64,000 nt of DNA from contig BPQB01000045.1 of NCBI GenBank assembly GCA_019973155.2, positions 1 to 64,000 of the forward strand, in the 5' to 3' direction. The notes beneath the pieces are model-generated. The model was not told the origin of the DNA, made no database searches, and saw only the letters and a program-made list of their open reading frames with translations. The stretch comes from Phanerochaete sordida (taxonomy: Eukaryota; Basidiomycota; Agaricomycetes; Polyporales; Phanerochaetaceae). How positions within the stretch are numbered: position 1 is the stretch's first letter; every line of letters starts with the position of its first letter. This document shows positions 34,071 through 46,586 of the stretch, one piece after another. A program made the position numbers and the translations under genes.

Positions 34071-35362
34071 CAGTGTGAGACGCTCAAAACCGACCTCTCG
34101 GGACCCAAAAACTTGTGATCATATCTCGTCACACAACACTTCTTAGATTCTTACAAAAACATGTGGAATGCATAGCTATGGACTGTAGCTATCGATCTAT
34201 CTCATTTGTTTTCCGATAGGTCAGGTTTCAAATTTTGGGACGTCCAAAATCTGGAATTGCCTTATGTAAACAAGCGCCGGATGACTAATATCACCATAAT
34301 TGGAAGTATGACCCCGAAGCAATTCAGGACCTCGTGCACTCCCAACCGCAACAACGTTGCGAGTATCCCCTGGGAGCCCCCAGACGGGATTGTCCAGCGT
34401 ACAGACGTCCATTGCATTGACGTGACCGGCGCAACGGTGAGAGCGACATGTTCTGACAGTGTCCGCCACCTGCGCAGCCAAGAAACCGTGCCGAGTGCGG
34501 TGGATGTTAGCGGTAGGGCTTGGATGTAGCGAGGATAAGCAGTCGATTCAGTAGCATACCTGCCTCGCTCAGCTCTACTGTACCCTAATACAGTAGAGTT
34601 GAAATCAAAGTAGTCCTATGACAAGAACTTGCGCCGATAGCTACGAGACACGAGGACAACCTGGCTTGCGCCCTTCCCGGGCCCCGCTCAAAGTTGCATA
34701 TGCACCGTGGCCGCGGCAGTCTGCTGCTAGGTTATCGATATAGTGTCTCCACCCTTTGCCTTCATGTTCAGCTGTACACGCAGCGACACGGCAGAAAATG
34801 CACCACTGGCGTTCCTCACGCGATGCTCGTGCTCAACTTCCTAAGGATGCTACTCACAGATTGACGGGGAGAACACGACGGGACCAGGTGCTATATCCTA
34901 ATGCGTTACCAACACAGGACGTAAGCCCGGTCGCGCTTCGGCCTTTTGTGCACCTCATCGCGCTCATCACATACACCCTCGGGCAGGCTTGCTCGAAGCA
35001 ACTCATGCCACTTATGGTCCTGCGTCGTGCCACTACATTTGTCCGGCATGACGCAGTGCAGCCGCTGGTGCACAGTGCTCGAAAGTGTTCCGTTCTAGCG
35101 GGTATTGCGCACCAAATTGTGCACAAGCGTCACACAAATTCGAAAATCTTGGACGGGAAAAATGCTGTTTTGACCTATTCTCGACCTTATCAGGTGGCGG
35201 GTCCGGAACCCAAAATCTGGAATAAGGTCACGTGACTTCGAAAATACGAAATTGCAGAATTACGGAGAGATTCGCTGGTTTCACGCCTAATCTCGAAGGA
35301 AAAGGCCTCCCGACCAAAATTGAGGCCGCGGTGGAGGCGCCGGGTTTAGGCGTCTCACACTG
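34071..35362. mobile_element. Non-autonomous TIR transposon, TA target
   Basis: 1292 bases with terminal inverted repeats that start CAGTGTGAGACGC at both ends (13 perfect, about 21 imperfect) and flanked by TA on each side (34069-34070 and 35363-35364). The equivalent place in unit 2 (49918) is uninterrupted, CA instead of TA, so it is a real insertion after duplication. TA target and CAGTG ends suit the Tc1/mariner type. No transposase-like frame is present; the longest open frame (34756-35235) resembles nothing I know. An 8-base duplication typical of hAT elements is absent. Confidence 0.85.
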
Positions 35363-35945
35363 TAGTCCGTCAGCACGATAGCGGCCGTCCTGAGAAGTTC
35401 TCGAGGGACCGGGCCGAGGGCATGGACAGAGCATGTCGTCGCCCTACGAATACCTGCGGAACGTCAGCAACCGCTCTGATTGGACGGATATCGTGCGAAT
35501 GACTTACACAGGGGCGTTCATTATCCCGTCGTCGTCCTAGGACCCTGCTCGACGGGCCGACGCGAGGCGTACTGCGATAGTGCGGGAGGCACTGCCTGCC
35601 AACGCCGGTGCCGGCGGAAAGCGTCGGACCTGTTCGCGCAGCGAGCGCGTGCCTTTCCGACGGCCGCACGGCTCTCGGACTGCAAGAAGGTGGACCATCA
35701 TGCGTCCCAGGCACCCCGCGGATCATCTACCAAGGTAGGTAAGTAAGTAAGAGTTAGCTTAATAGTATCATGAATCAAATGCGAACGTACGATTATGGAG
35801 CGTGGGCGTGCTGCGCGTGCTGTCGAAACCCAATACATGAGTGCTAATAGAGTGTAGATGAATATAGGTGCTTACTTACTGCTCGTGGGCCTTGTGTACA
35901 CACTTGACATGCTGAACTGCAGAGATACAAGGTCAATTTATCGAC

Positions 35946-35962
35946 GTTTGAGTTGGGATTTC
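35946..35962. repeat. 17-base repeat near end of part A, unit 1
   Basis: GTTTGAGTTGGGATTTC, followed by a similar CGAACA.GAC.TTACC stretch. It recurs at 37988 (start of part C) and in unit 2 at 50490 and 50748. Confidence 0.7.
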
Positions 35963-36211
35963 AGCGAACAAGACTTACCTAAAGCATAGTCTCGAGTTTC
36001 CAAAGCTATGATATCACTCGTATCCTACCTAGGGAGCGTTAGTACAAGGGATACGACGCAGATAATACTCTTACATACATGCCGCGGGTCGCCTTTATCC
36101 ATACGAAGGCCTTCTATAGCGCGTCATGGCCGTGAGCTCCCTGTTCGGGCGAGCATAATGTCAATACTTACCACACCCAATGTACCAATCAAGCTGTAGC
36201 GAGGAAGGTTA

Positions 36212-37976
36212 CTAGTGTGCAAGCAGGCCAGAGTGTGAACACTTGGCAGGTACGATTTCTTCATTCTTCTTTGAACTTCCCCAACCACCCACCTCTATAA
36301 ATAGCTATAAGTCATCACATTACATTGAAAACTTGAAGCAAAGCGTAATATACTTATACAAGCCCTAAGTGGCTTGAATAGCAATACATAAATTGAATAG
36401 TAGGCAATGGTACTAGAATATGAAACGCCATGCGACGGCTCACAGTTTGGTTAGTTCAGGGATCCCAACGAGTCGTCGCGTGTGATGCGTTCCTGCGTTC
36501 TGACCGCTTGTGTATGTACTTGTATGCGTAGCCGCCGTAGCGTATTGTTTGGTCTTTTATGTACAAACGCGTGGCGAGCTCCTTTTAAGGTGCCTCGCCG
36601 CGTGCTGTTAATGTAACTCTTTTTCCTGCGTACTTCACGGTTCGAGCCCTAAGGGCGCCGAGCAGCGTGAATCGCGCGACCCAGACGACTTCGTCGAACA
36701 ATCACTCATCGCCGTGTGCAGCCCCACGCTGCGCCACTTCCTTTGTACTCGCAGTCGAGGCTGCGCCACGCTTCGACTGAATTAGCGCCCAAATCCTTTG
36801 TCTTACACCGATCACTTCCTCACACCACCATACTGCAAATTCTCCAGCCTCGACGCTGACGACTCCCATCAAGAGTGACCGCCGTCTCAGCGCACGTTAC
36901 ACAACACAACAAACGCACTGTCGGCAGTAAGATGAGAAATGTTGAGGGAATCTTCCTTATCTATCTCTTTTCTCACTGTATCACTTGTACCATCCATGGC
37001 CAAACCCTTGTGCTTTGGAGATTTGGAAGTCTTGAGCGAAGAAAACAGGGATGGAAGCTGCTCAGTCGTCAAGTTCCAAGTTCAAGAGGCCAGATTATAT
37101 ATCACTGATAGCCGTATGGGAAATAGTGTGTCATATGCACAGCTATAGCTGTTCCAGGTGAAGGCCCAGGCTTTATGTAAGGTGTTATTCAATATGAGCC
37201 TCAGTCTCTTTGACCTCACTAGAGCCTCTGAATAGCTTGTGCAGGGCATAAATGGAGTTTTCTAGCCAAATAAATGTTCTCTGCTATACTATGCTCAGTG
37301 TATAGCTTCAGTATCCACAGCTCAGTGCCAGGAAATGTAGCTGCTGTATGTCACCAATCTTAAGAAGTCTCACAAAGTGACAATTTGAACACTGTTACCA
37401 AAATTTCAAGCTGTATACGGCTGTATGTAGCCTCTGGGAGCATATATAATTACTTCAGGGCCAGAAAAGGCTGACATGGATCAGAAAAACACTATCTTCA
37501 GGTTCAGAGGCTTGAAAACTGACCATGAGCTTGCGGAGGAAGGTTAACGAGCCTTGCGCGCTAAATAAGCGCCCACGGGCGCCTACATTTCGGAAATGTG
37601 CGCATTGCAAGACGCTCTGTATGGCTTCCACAAATTTATATCATATACATTTATACATATTATGAGTCCTATACACACTCTCTATACGCTGGACATCAAA
37701 TAATAAGAACGTTGTGCCATTCCAGACATTATGTTCCTATTTGGGAAGGCACAGAATGATCTAAAACAAGATATGCCTCCTGATAGCTCCCACTGTACAA
37801 TATGATGGTTTTGATGTTATAGATCCCGTATATAGTACCTGGAGTATATGTATGCCAAGTTTCAAGTCAATTGGACCAGTAGAATGCTCGGGGCAGAAAA
37901 AAGTCTTAATGTAGAAAAGCTCTCAAAGTGCTGGTCTGAATTGGAACGATGTCTTCACTTCATTCAGAAATCGTAA
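36212..37976. mobile_element. 1.77 kb insertion unique to unit 1, Helitron-like end
   Basis: Unit 2 runs straight through the equivalent site (GGTTATCAG at 50732). In unit 1, 1765 AT-rich bases separate GGTTA from TCAG, so it lies between A and T with no target duplication. Read on the minus strand it ends CACACTAG before T, which fits the Helitron CTRR-T rule, with a small AGTGT/ACACT hairpin 20 bases inside; but the other end is TT, not TC, and no Rep/helicase frame exists. A deletion from unit 2 is the alternative. Confidence 0.45.
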
Positions 37977-37987
37977 TCAGTACGAAA

Positions 37988-38004
37988 GTTTGAGTTGGGA
38001 TTTC
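37988..38004. repeat. 17-base repeat at start of part C, unit 1
   Basis: Second copy of GTTTGAGTTGGGATTTC in unit 1. Confidence 0.7.
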
Positions 38005-38127
38005 GACGAACAGACATTACCAAATGTCCTATTGAGGGTAAGCAAACTCGTCGTATACCTGTGTACAAAGCGGTATAATCAGCGGAACCCCCAGCATTAC
38101 CTTCACTCCGTTGTGTACACGGGCACG

Positions 38128-41100
38128 CTATGACGAGCATTAGTTCCGTGTTATATCGCGTAGTAGAGGTTAGTTTAGTTTGCGCTTACCTGGTACGCTC
38201 GCGGGTTGAATGCGTTGCAGAGGGTATACTAGTCGTCGAAAAGGTAGTGTAACATCTGGTAGGCCGTATGTAAGTACGGCGCAGGTAGACAAACGACACA
38301 GGCGATACTTACCTGACAAGTACCCGGGCTAGGCGTAACGCGGCACGCCATGGTGGCGAGCGTGCAATAGGCCGGCGGCGGCGAAGGGTGCGGGCGAAGA
38401 TGGATACGGCGAGGGCTTGTCGTCGGACAGCGACGAGGCTGCAGCACCAGGGAGGTGGGGCGATGGACGTCTGGCGAGAGTGGAGTGGGTAGTGAGATGA
38501 GGAGAGAAGGAGGCGAGGGGATGGAGACTCTGAGCCGTGCTCACCGTGTCCTTTATACCCGTGCACGCGCGCACGGACCAGCTCTCGCGCTCCCACGCCC
38601 TCAGCCCCCGCCGCCACGTCGCACCCGTGCCATTCCGACTGGCGAATCGCGTCTCGGCGAAAGGGACGTGCGGCGAAGCGAGGACGCGACGCGCAGCGGC
38701 GCCGGGCTCGGTTGACGTCCCCGCAGGTTCTTCGCGACGGAGCGTTTTGATCGCACGTCTCGCGTGTTTCGGGGCCCGCTAGTGGGCGCCAGTCTCGGTG
38801 AGGCGTCGCCGCGAGCTAGAACTTCGGCTGGCTCTGAGGACGCGACCGTCGAAGCGGGTGGAGTCGCGCGACGGAGCGGAGGCCAATGGCGAGACTGGAA
38901 GATTTTAATCAAAAACTGTTCTCGCACGACATCGTGGGAGTGTAACGCACCAAGCGAGGTCGCGTCCGCAGGCCCAGGCAACGGTCCTGCCTTACGAGCT
39001 CTGCCATGGCGCGTTCCGGAGCACTAAGGGATTTCTGCGGTTTCCTGCAGGGTTCCAGTCAACGAGCGAGTGGAAACATATCAAAAACATTCGCACTCAC
39101 CTGTCACGTGCACCCGAGTGTCTTTCCTGCGCCTGCAGTGAGCATGAGCTTGGTCGACGGTCGAGGGAGGAGGCAAACCGTGGCACGGCGGAGTCGAACC
39201 GGGGGCCGATGGCTTTGTGGCGCTCTTGCCTGATATGGCTTATCTGAGATAGCTCGCTCGAGCGCACGACGCGCGTCGCCCGCTCTCCGCTCGTTCTCTC
39301 CCGCCCACCGTCGTCCGAGCATCGTGTGAGCCTGACAGCAAGTCCCTGTGAGCCTCAAGCATTGAATCGCTGTAAAATACATGTGATATACCCAGTACTT
39401 GCTGAGCATGAGTTCTGACGAGTTTTCGGCTCTTTCACTCTGGTCCTGATTCCTGCACTGCGAGACTGATCCTGTGTGGACTGTATCTTACTCAGTGCGC
39501 TGGTGTGAAGCATCCTGACTCTGTGCTATAGGGTTTTGTGAGGGATCTGACTGACATGCATGCCGTTTCCCACTCTTGCCGAAAGCGAGACTTTGCTCCG
39601 CCATGACTCAATCCCGCTATCACCACTCTGCCGCCACCTGTCGGAAGGTTGCCAACGGCCTCAGAAGCTACGCAGGCGCTGTCTGCCCATCAATCAAGCT
39701 CTAATTTATCTCCCGGAACCTGTCAGCACCTCCGATCAGCACCCCGAAGCAGCTTCCACTTGGAAGCCACTTCAATGGGCACATCTTTTGTAGGACCCTC
39801 CTCCACGGAGGCCATGCTATCCCAGAAAGATCTTCTGGAGTGGCAGGGCCTCCGCAGAGGATGATTTACATGTCGAGAGCCCGTTGGGAGATGGGAGCGG
39901 ACCTTGGCGTGATGCCGGCTATGGCTGGCAGGACATCTTCCGAACCCTGATCCCCGTCTCGAGCTAGTGCTCCGAGGCGCGAGCGGCAGGCGAGAACGTG
40001 AGAACGCCGGCCAGGGAAAGTAATGGTGCTTGCGTACCAGCTCCGGTGTCTCGTACGTGTCGCCGAGCCGCTCTCGGGTGGCTGTCGCCCCATTTTCTTT
40101 TTTCGCTTTCGCCCCACCTCTCTCCCTGCCCCTCCCGACACACCAGCACCAGTACACAATCCTCTATTCACACTATCCTGAGGAGCGACAACACATTCTA
40201 CACCTCTACGGCTGCCATGATCCTCCTTTGCTTTTCTACTCGCTCTTAGGTGCAGTACTATCCAATGTATCCATACACATTAACCTAAGCTCACACCACA
40301 CGACGCAGTCACAGACAAGGCGATGATACTCGCCTGCACCGCACGACAACACCAAAATCGTCCCGGACACGCCAGCACGAGCCGCGCAGCTCGCACCCCG
40401 TCCGCCCACATGCCCTCGGAACGGCGCGAAGGACCCAAGCCCGCAGCCGCGTCACCAAACGCCGCGCGCAGCCGCTCGCGCAGACTCGCGAGCGGTCGGC
40501 ATTTCGACCTCGACCGCGAAGACCGCGACTGCGTCCACGACGCCCCGCCGCTCGCGCCCGTCGTCGCCCTCGGGTTCGCGAGCCGGACGAAACCCGCCCA
40601 GCGTGCACCGCGCGAGCGCACCACGGAGAGCCCCGACGTCGGCGACGGCAGCGGAGGCCGCTCCGCGCGGTGCACGCCCTCGGCGGCACGGCTCGACGGT
40701 ACGTGCCATGCCGCAGGGCGGACGTCTGCGCGCGCGATGCTGACGGCGTTCGCAGGCTCTCGCGCGGGACATTGGCGCCGCTGGACGCACAGAGCAAGGT
40801 GACGGGGCGGCGGCGGTCGTCGGAGTCGCGGTAGGACAGCAGCGCGTCGGTGAGCGGCGTTTCATGTTGAATCCGCGCGAACCGCAGTTCTGACGCTTTT
40901 GCAGCGACGCGTCGCGCGCTGGCCGGGGCGCAGGACGAGGAGCGACGGCTGGAGAGCCGGGCAGGCGGCGGGAGGCAGCGACGAGGGGCGGCTGGGCGGC
41001 AGCCGGACGGTCCAGGCCCGCGGCGCATCCGTTCGGCAGAGAGCAGGCGGGCGTGCGCGAGGACGCGGCGAAGAAGCCCGGCGAGGCGTACGGGTGCGTG

Positions 41101-42783
41101 ACGGCGAGCCGTCGCCAACGCGGTGCCCGCGCGCGGCGGGATTCCTGGAGCGAGGCGGCTCGTCAGCACCAGTCTCGGAGCTAGGCTTGGCGCACGCACC
41201 ATGTCCGTGCCGCCGCGGCTGCCGTCGGCGACGCGCGTTTCGAGCGTCCCGCGGCCGGGGGTGTAGGGTGTCCGCGCGCGATAGGCGGGAGCGGGTCCGC
41301 CGCGGTCGACGCGTCTGTCCGCGGAGTCGATGCTGCCGGGCCAGCACAGAGGCGGCGACATCCCTGGACGAACACGGTCGTCAGCACGCGCCGCGGAAGA
41401 GCAACGAACGCAGCGCCTCACCATCGTAGCCGACGGCGGCGGTATGGCCGAGGCGACATCCATGCGTCCCGCGGCGAAGGCCAGCCCCTCGACATCGTCT
41501 CCACCGCCCACGCGCCCCTCCCTTCGCGTCGCGCAACGCTTCCACGGCCCAGGCACGGCACGACGAACCCCTAGAAGAGCACGCGCGTCAGCACGCGCGG
41601 CGCAGAAGCCTCACCCGCCAAGACTCACCCACCACCCACGCCCAAACCGCCGAAACGAAATTCCGTGCACCTCGCGTGCGCGCGTGCATCCGCAGCGCAA
41701 AGCCGTCCACGTCGCCCGGCGGCCGCGCGAGTGTGCGCCGCGACGCCAGAACGCCGTCCGGCGCGCACGCCGCACGGGCAGCACCGTGTGCGTCTCTGCC
41801 GCGGGGCCCTAGCGGGGCACGTCCGCGGCCGTCCAAGGGATCGTTCCGGCTCGCGAGCGTGTCTGCGGCCGCTGCGCCGCTCGCGCGCGTGTCCGTGCGC
41901 CCTGCGAGCGCCGCGCGGAGCTGCTGTCGGACGTCTCTGCGCGCCGGGGCTTTCCGCTCGAGTAAGGCCCGAGACGATAGAAACGCGTCCGGCGGGCGGG
42001 GCGTGGGCGGCGGTGCAGCGCGTGGTGCCGCCGGTGCGCGCGATCGGCCAGGCACGCGCGGCGGGACGCCTGGGAGGACGCGGTCGTCAGCACGCGCCGC
42101 CGCCGCCAAGAAGCCGCGGACACTCACCGGGCCTCGCGCGCGGCACGAAGGCTGTCCCGCCGCTGCCGGCAGATTTGCGCCGAGACGACAGAAACGCGTC
42201 CCGCGAGCGGCCGTCCGGGGCGGCGTCCGCGGCTCGTCCACGGTGCTGCGCTGGCCGTCGCGCGGGGCTCGGGGCTGCGCGGGGGCGGTGCTCGCCGCCG
42301 CGGATCGCGCTGAGACGACAGAAATGCGTCCGGCGGCGGGGGTGCCGGACGTCGTGAGGGACGCCGTGCGCCGTGCGCGCCAAGGACGAAGGCGGCGGGC
42401 GGTGACGGCGATGAAGGAGAGGCCGGCGTCGCTGAGAGTCTTGAGGCGTCGTCGGCAGCGTTCTGAGGCTTTCGAGGGGCAATTCAGAGGTCAGTCTACG
42501 TATTCCTGCTACGGTTTGGCGTGGAATGCTCACCTCAGACGGCCAGATCGCTTTGACACGACAGAAACGCGTCCCGCGAGCGAGGTGCGGGCATCGTCGA
42601 GAGGCGTGCGTAGCTGCCAAAGGCGAAGTGAGTCGATTTCCTCTGACTCTTTCGACTTGCTTTGCTCACCTTGCGGCGCAGATTACGTTCCCGCGGCGCT
42701 CGGGCGTTGGCGCAGCTTGTATGCACCAGGCCTACGCGATGGTGAGTCCATCTTTTACCCCTGTCACCGCGGGCTTTACTCAC
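38128..42783 (-). other. Spliced minus-strand transcription unit, part C unit 1
   Basis: Minus-strand introns with complete signals: 42783-42732, 42669-42614, 42533-42469, 42127-42070, 41628-41571, 41421-41364, 41199-41145, 39100-39045, 38544-38471, 38312-38256 and 38189-38128. Lengths are 52-74 nt, donors GTGAGN, GTGCGT or GTAAGN, branches mostly CTGAC, CTCAC or CTAAC, acceptors YAG or AAG. Introns 4-7 and the last four make sense only on this strand. Between 42127 and about 40860 one spliced frame stays open for over 400 codons, but it is Arg/Ala/Pro-rich with no known domain, and the exon before 42127 differs by 17 bases in length from unit 2. It may be a fast-evolving gene or a spliced non-coding RNA. 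Transcription start and end are not defined. Confidence 0.5.
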
Positions 42784-43586
42784 CTGGAGAGCGCAGAACG
42801 CGCGAGAACGGCATTCGGTGAGGTATCAGTCTACGCGTGTGGTGAACGGACTGCGGCGCGGAGTAGAGTAAATGCACGCACGGAGCTCGAGCGTGCGCGC
42901 GGCCTGCTCTAGCACCCCGCGAGCAGGTGCGGCATCGCGTAGGGGCGCATATTGCGAGGAGTGGGAGGAGCTCCGCGGCGGGCGAGGGTTCTACTTGTGT
43001 GCCGCGGACTCGGGTTGGCTGGCGCGACGCGCAGGTGCAGAGGACGCGTCTGCAGGGAGGCGTTAGCAAGGGAGACAGCGCGACGGAGAGCACACGCACC
43101 GTCGAGAGCCGCGACTGGCAGACGCACACTGATCAGCACACGCGACATCCGAGAGAGAGACACAGCACGCACCAGCGACACAGGCGAGGGCAGAGCGGAG
43201 ACAGTGGCAGGCAGGGCACAGGGCAGGGCAGAGGCGACGAGAGGGAGGGAAGCACCGCGCGTGGGAGCGAATACGTCACCGTAGCACCATCCTCGGCCAG
43301 ATCCGTACACACCCAACAACCAGAGTCATGCTTGTAGGTCGCGCGATCGGGCAGGTCACCGGCGAGTGCTGCAAGTCTGCTGTCACGACAGGCGCCCAGC
43401 ACGCGCACGCCACACGCGGGGCGGTAAAGGGATAAGCGCAGGGCCAGCCAGCAGCATGACACCCACACGGTTAGATTGCCCTCATCAGCCACGGTCCATA
43501 TGCTCCTTCGGATGCGATCGCAACCTTACCTTGACCTCCCCGGAGATGGTCTGGGGCCTTGGCAGCGTCGGCGAGGCAGCGTCGGG

Positions 43587-43619
43587 GGCGAGGAGGGCAC
43601 AAAACGTGCCCTCCTCGCC
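43587..43619. repeat. Inverted repeat (hairpin), unit 2 form
   Basis: Perfect 14-base arms GGCGAGGAGGGCAC and complement around a 5-base AAAAC loop. It sits in a patch of about 50 bases that differs strongly from unit 1 while surrounding sequence is nearly identical. Confidence 0.75.
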
Positions 43620-46586
43620 GCCATCCTCGCCCAGATAAACCCACGTCCTCCCCGCCCATGTCGCCCACGGCCCATCGCTACGAGGGACTCTGAACACATG
43701 TGCCTCAACCGTCCACATGCAACCAGGCGCTACCGCCCACACCCGCCGCCTTCTCGCTCCTGCCCCCCAAGCGTGTTTGATTGCACCACTCTTTTGCCTC
43801 GTACCGCCCAATCCACACCCACGCTGTCCCACACGTATTTTTACGTTCCAGCGTAGCCACAGCACGCACGACGCCGTCGCCGCCGCCTGCTGAAGATCCC
43901 GTCCAGCTGCGCTTCTCGTCTGCCGCCGCCCTCCCACGCACGCGGTCCTTCCCTCGTCCACCATCCCCTTTCCGGCGCACGCTTCGCACACCGTCCTGCC
44001 GCTTTCGACCATGCGCTCGCACCGAGGTCCCGCATTCGGTCGGATCGGCACCGTCCCAACCCGCTGCCGGTCCCTCCGACCATCCGCTGCGCGTCACAAA
44101 GCCGCCAAACCGCGTGGTGCCTCGACAACGCGAATACCTTCAGACGTGTGTCGGCCCACACGCGCCACGTCTGCGCACTTGCTCGGTCGTCACGGTATCA
44201 CCGACAGTAACCACCCTTGACTCAGCGGGCTCTTCCATCTTCTTCTCCGGATGGTTTGCGGCACGGTTTGCGGTAACCATAACCTAAGGTTTGCTTCGAG
44301 TGCTCATTAGCGCCCGCCCTTCGAGGCCGCAGGCTTGTCCAGAAATCCGACCGATTCATTCAAAGTGACGCAGGCCTCGAAAATGTCATCTGTGGGCACC
44401 GATTGTATTTCCAGACCTCCCTGCACCTCGCCCAGTGTACCCTGTCCTGTCCTGCTGCACCGATACCACGCGATGCGCAGCCGGCCCACAGCATTACGTA
44501 ATATTTCAGGAAATCCCAAAAATAATACATGCTTTCTCTCGGTCCACCCGCGCGCAACTCATCAGCAACACTGACAGAGCAACTCGCCGACGACGCACAG
44601 CGTGGATCGCGTCGCGTTGACTGCTGCGGTGTCCAAAATTGCGACGTTCCAGACCCGCAGTCGCCGGCACCGAGCTCATCCGCGCGCCGCGCCCGCTGTG
44701 CAGCCCAGCCCCTGGCCACACGCGCGCATAGCCAAACCCGGCTGCCACCTTGGCTTTAGGCTGCGGCGGAACCTGATAACGCGCGCGCGACGACAATACA
44801 TGTCGATCGTTGCGCACGCTCGCCCGCTCTTCACCAGCGAGCCGAGCAGCGCAGCGGGAGGATCCGCGCCCGCTATATCATATACCGACCCCTGTCGAAC
44901 GCGATCGATCCACGCACCGCGCTGCGCGCTCCCAGCGAGCCAGCGCGGCAGGCAGCGCCCGCGTTTGGAGCCGACGGAGCACACTGCGTCGGCGCTGCGG
45001 CCCCGGACAGGTGCGCGACGCCGCGACTCCGTCGAGTCTGCTGCTCACCGTTGCTGACGCTCCGGACGCCACAGGAATAGCATACTTCATTTTGGCTCAG
45101 GGAGCTCACTAGGCACATAGCGCAATAAGCAGCTGCTTCTCTTCTTGAGCATAATAGGCTGATGCGCTGACCGCATTCGCCATACGCGGAAAACGCCTAC
45201 GTCTATTCTCGTCGCTGGTGCCCACCGCTGATTGCGTAGCAGATGCACGCCCGGCCCACGTTCTCTGATCACATCTTCTCCGCCCTAGATCTTCTCCCAG
45301 CCGTCGTCACCTGCGTCCCCGGAACCTGAATCACGTATGTTTAGGCTCTGCGCGATTGCTTCGTACGCTGGCCTGCGGCAAGTGCGACGGTTCGCTGTGG
45401 CGCCGGCGGTGCCAGCATCGACGTGCGGCGGATGATATCGCCAGCTCGCCGTCAGCCCATCTGCGACGGGGCTGATCCTGGGAACGCGTACGGTGCAACA
45501 AGGTTACCGGGTAACCGCACGCACAGCACGCCGCGCCCACAGGGCCGGGGCCGCGCGCAAAAGGCAGCGCGTTCAGGCTTCGCAGCGCGCTGCGCACCGA
45601 AGCCGCCTCGCCGTGCCTGCGGGATCGCAGCGCACATCACGATGAGAACAAGCGTATCGCCGCGCGCCGCGCGGACGGCAGCCCACGCCTTCTCCCGCCC
45701 CAGCGTGCCCAGGATCTCCCAGACGCAATCACGGCCCTCGCCCACGCGGGTGCTGTCGCAGCGGCCAGCCCGCAGGCGCACGCTCTGTCTCGGCCTCGCC
45801 GCCAGCGCGCCTTGCGCTGACCGTGTCTCGCGCGCGGCCGCAGCCCCGCCTCCAGCCCCCAGCCGCCGTCCAGGCCAAGCACCCGCGCTGCATGCGCCGC
45901 GCCGCCCTGTCTAAGCCATCCACGCCCGTGCCCCGCGCGGGCGCCTGCGCCGCGGCGCGTTCCACGGTGCGCCACATGCTCGCGGCGCCATTGGCCGGAG
46001 CACGCCTGTGCCCGTGCGCGCCGTCCCAGGCACCGACGCACGCGCGCGGCGGCCCTGCGTGCGTGCGCCGCGCGCCATGTGCCTGCCCCCGCGGCGGCGT
46101 GCCAAGGCCCGACGGCGAGCGGCTTCCCACTGCACGGCACATGGGCCCTGTCAGGCGGCGCGCGTGCCATTGGCCCGCGCGAGGTTGTTGGGGCGGCCGA
46201 TGTGGACGTGCCTCGGCGCGAAGGCCTCTCTCGAGGCGGAGGAAAGGGACGCACCATGCAGCCGGGGCGAAAGAAGACCGTCGACGAGGTGCGTGCGCCT
46301 CGGGTCTTCTCTGCTCCTCGGCGTCGCGGTGACGTTCTTCGTAATTTTCTGGACGGCGTCAGCTCGCGCGGGCGTGACCAGGAAGCCGCGCGGGAGCTCA
46401 CCGAGGGCTATCCCGCACTGCGAGCGAACGTGCAGCGATCCGCACGGTGCCTGCACTGCCAGCGGACCGTCAGCATTTCGTTGGGCTCGCTTCGGGCCAG
46501 GCCGACATACGCACCGCGCCATCGAACTACCGTCCGCCGGCAGCGCCGCGCGGCAGCCCGTCGCCGCCGTCCTAGGTTGACCACAG

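Larger units (their letters stand above)
27580..43417. repeat. Tandem array unit 1
   Basis: First copy of a large unit, read here as part A (27580 to about 36205) and part C (37988-43417). Part A matches 43418-50730 and part C matches 50748-56028 base for base over most of their length, with scattered substitutions and small indels. Unit 1 is longer because it alone carries two insertions (34071-35362 and 36212-37976). The left end starts in GGGGCGGTAAAGGG, which also marks the part C to part A junction at 43418. No known protein domain, rRNA or tRNA was found in it. Open frames are numerous on both strands but fit a GC-rich non-coding composition. Splice-signal series are listed separately. 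Confidence 0.9.

Noticed and set aside
34756..35235. Transposase gene inside the TA-flanked element
   Set aside because: The 159-codon frame shows no DDE/DDD pattern or DNA-binding motif.
36560..36665. Second tRNA-like stretch with GGTTCGAGCCC
   Set aside because: No A-box at the right distance and no cloverleaf could be drawn.
39175..39250. tRNA-like stretch on the minus strand with a perfect B-box GGTTCGACTCC
   Set aside because: No pairing acceptor stem or proper T stem; the unit 2 copy (51915-51990) changes the supposed 3' acceptor strand without a matching change.
41560..42600. Protein with repeated DAFLSSR-like motifs in part C
   Set aside because: The repeated DNA word (around ACGCGTTTCTGTCG) falls in different frames in successive copies, so it is a DNA-level repeat, not a protein repeat.
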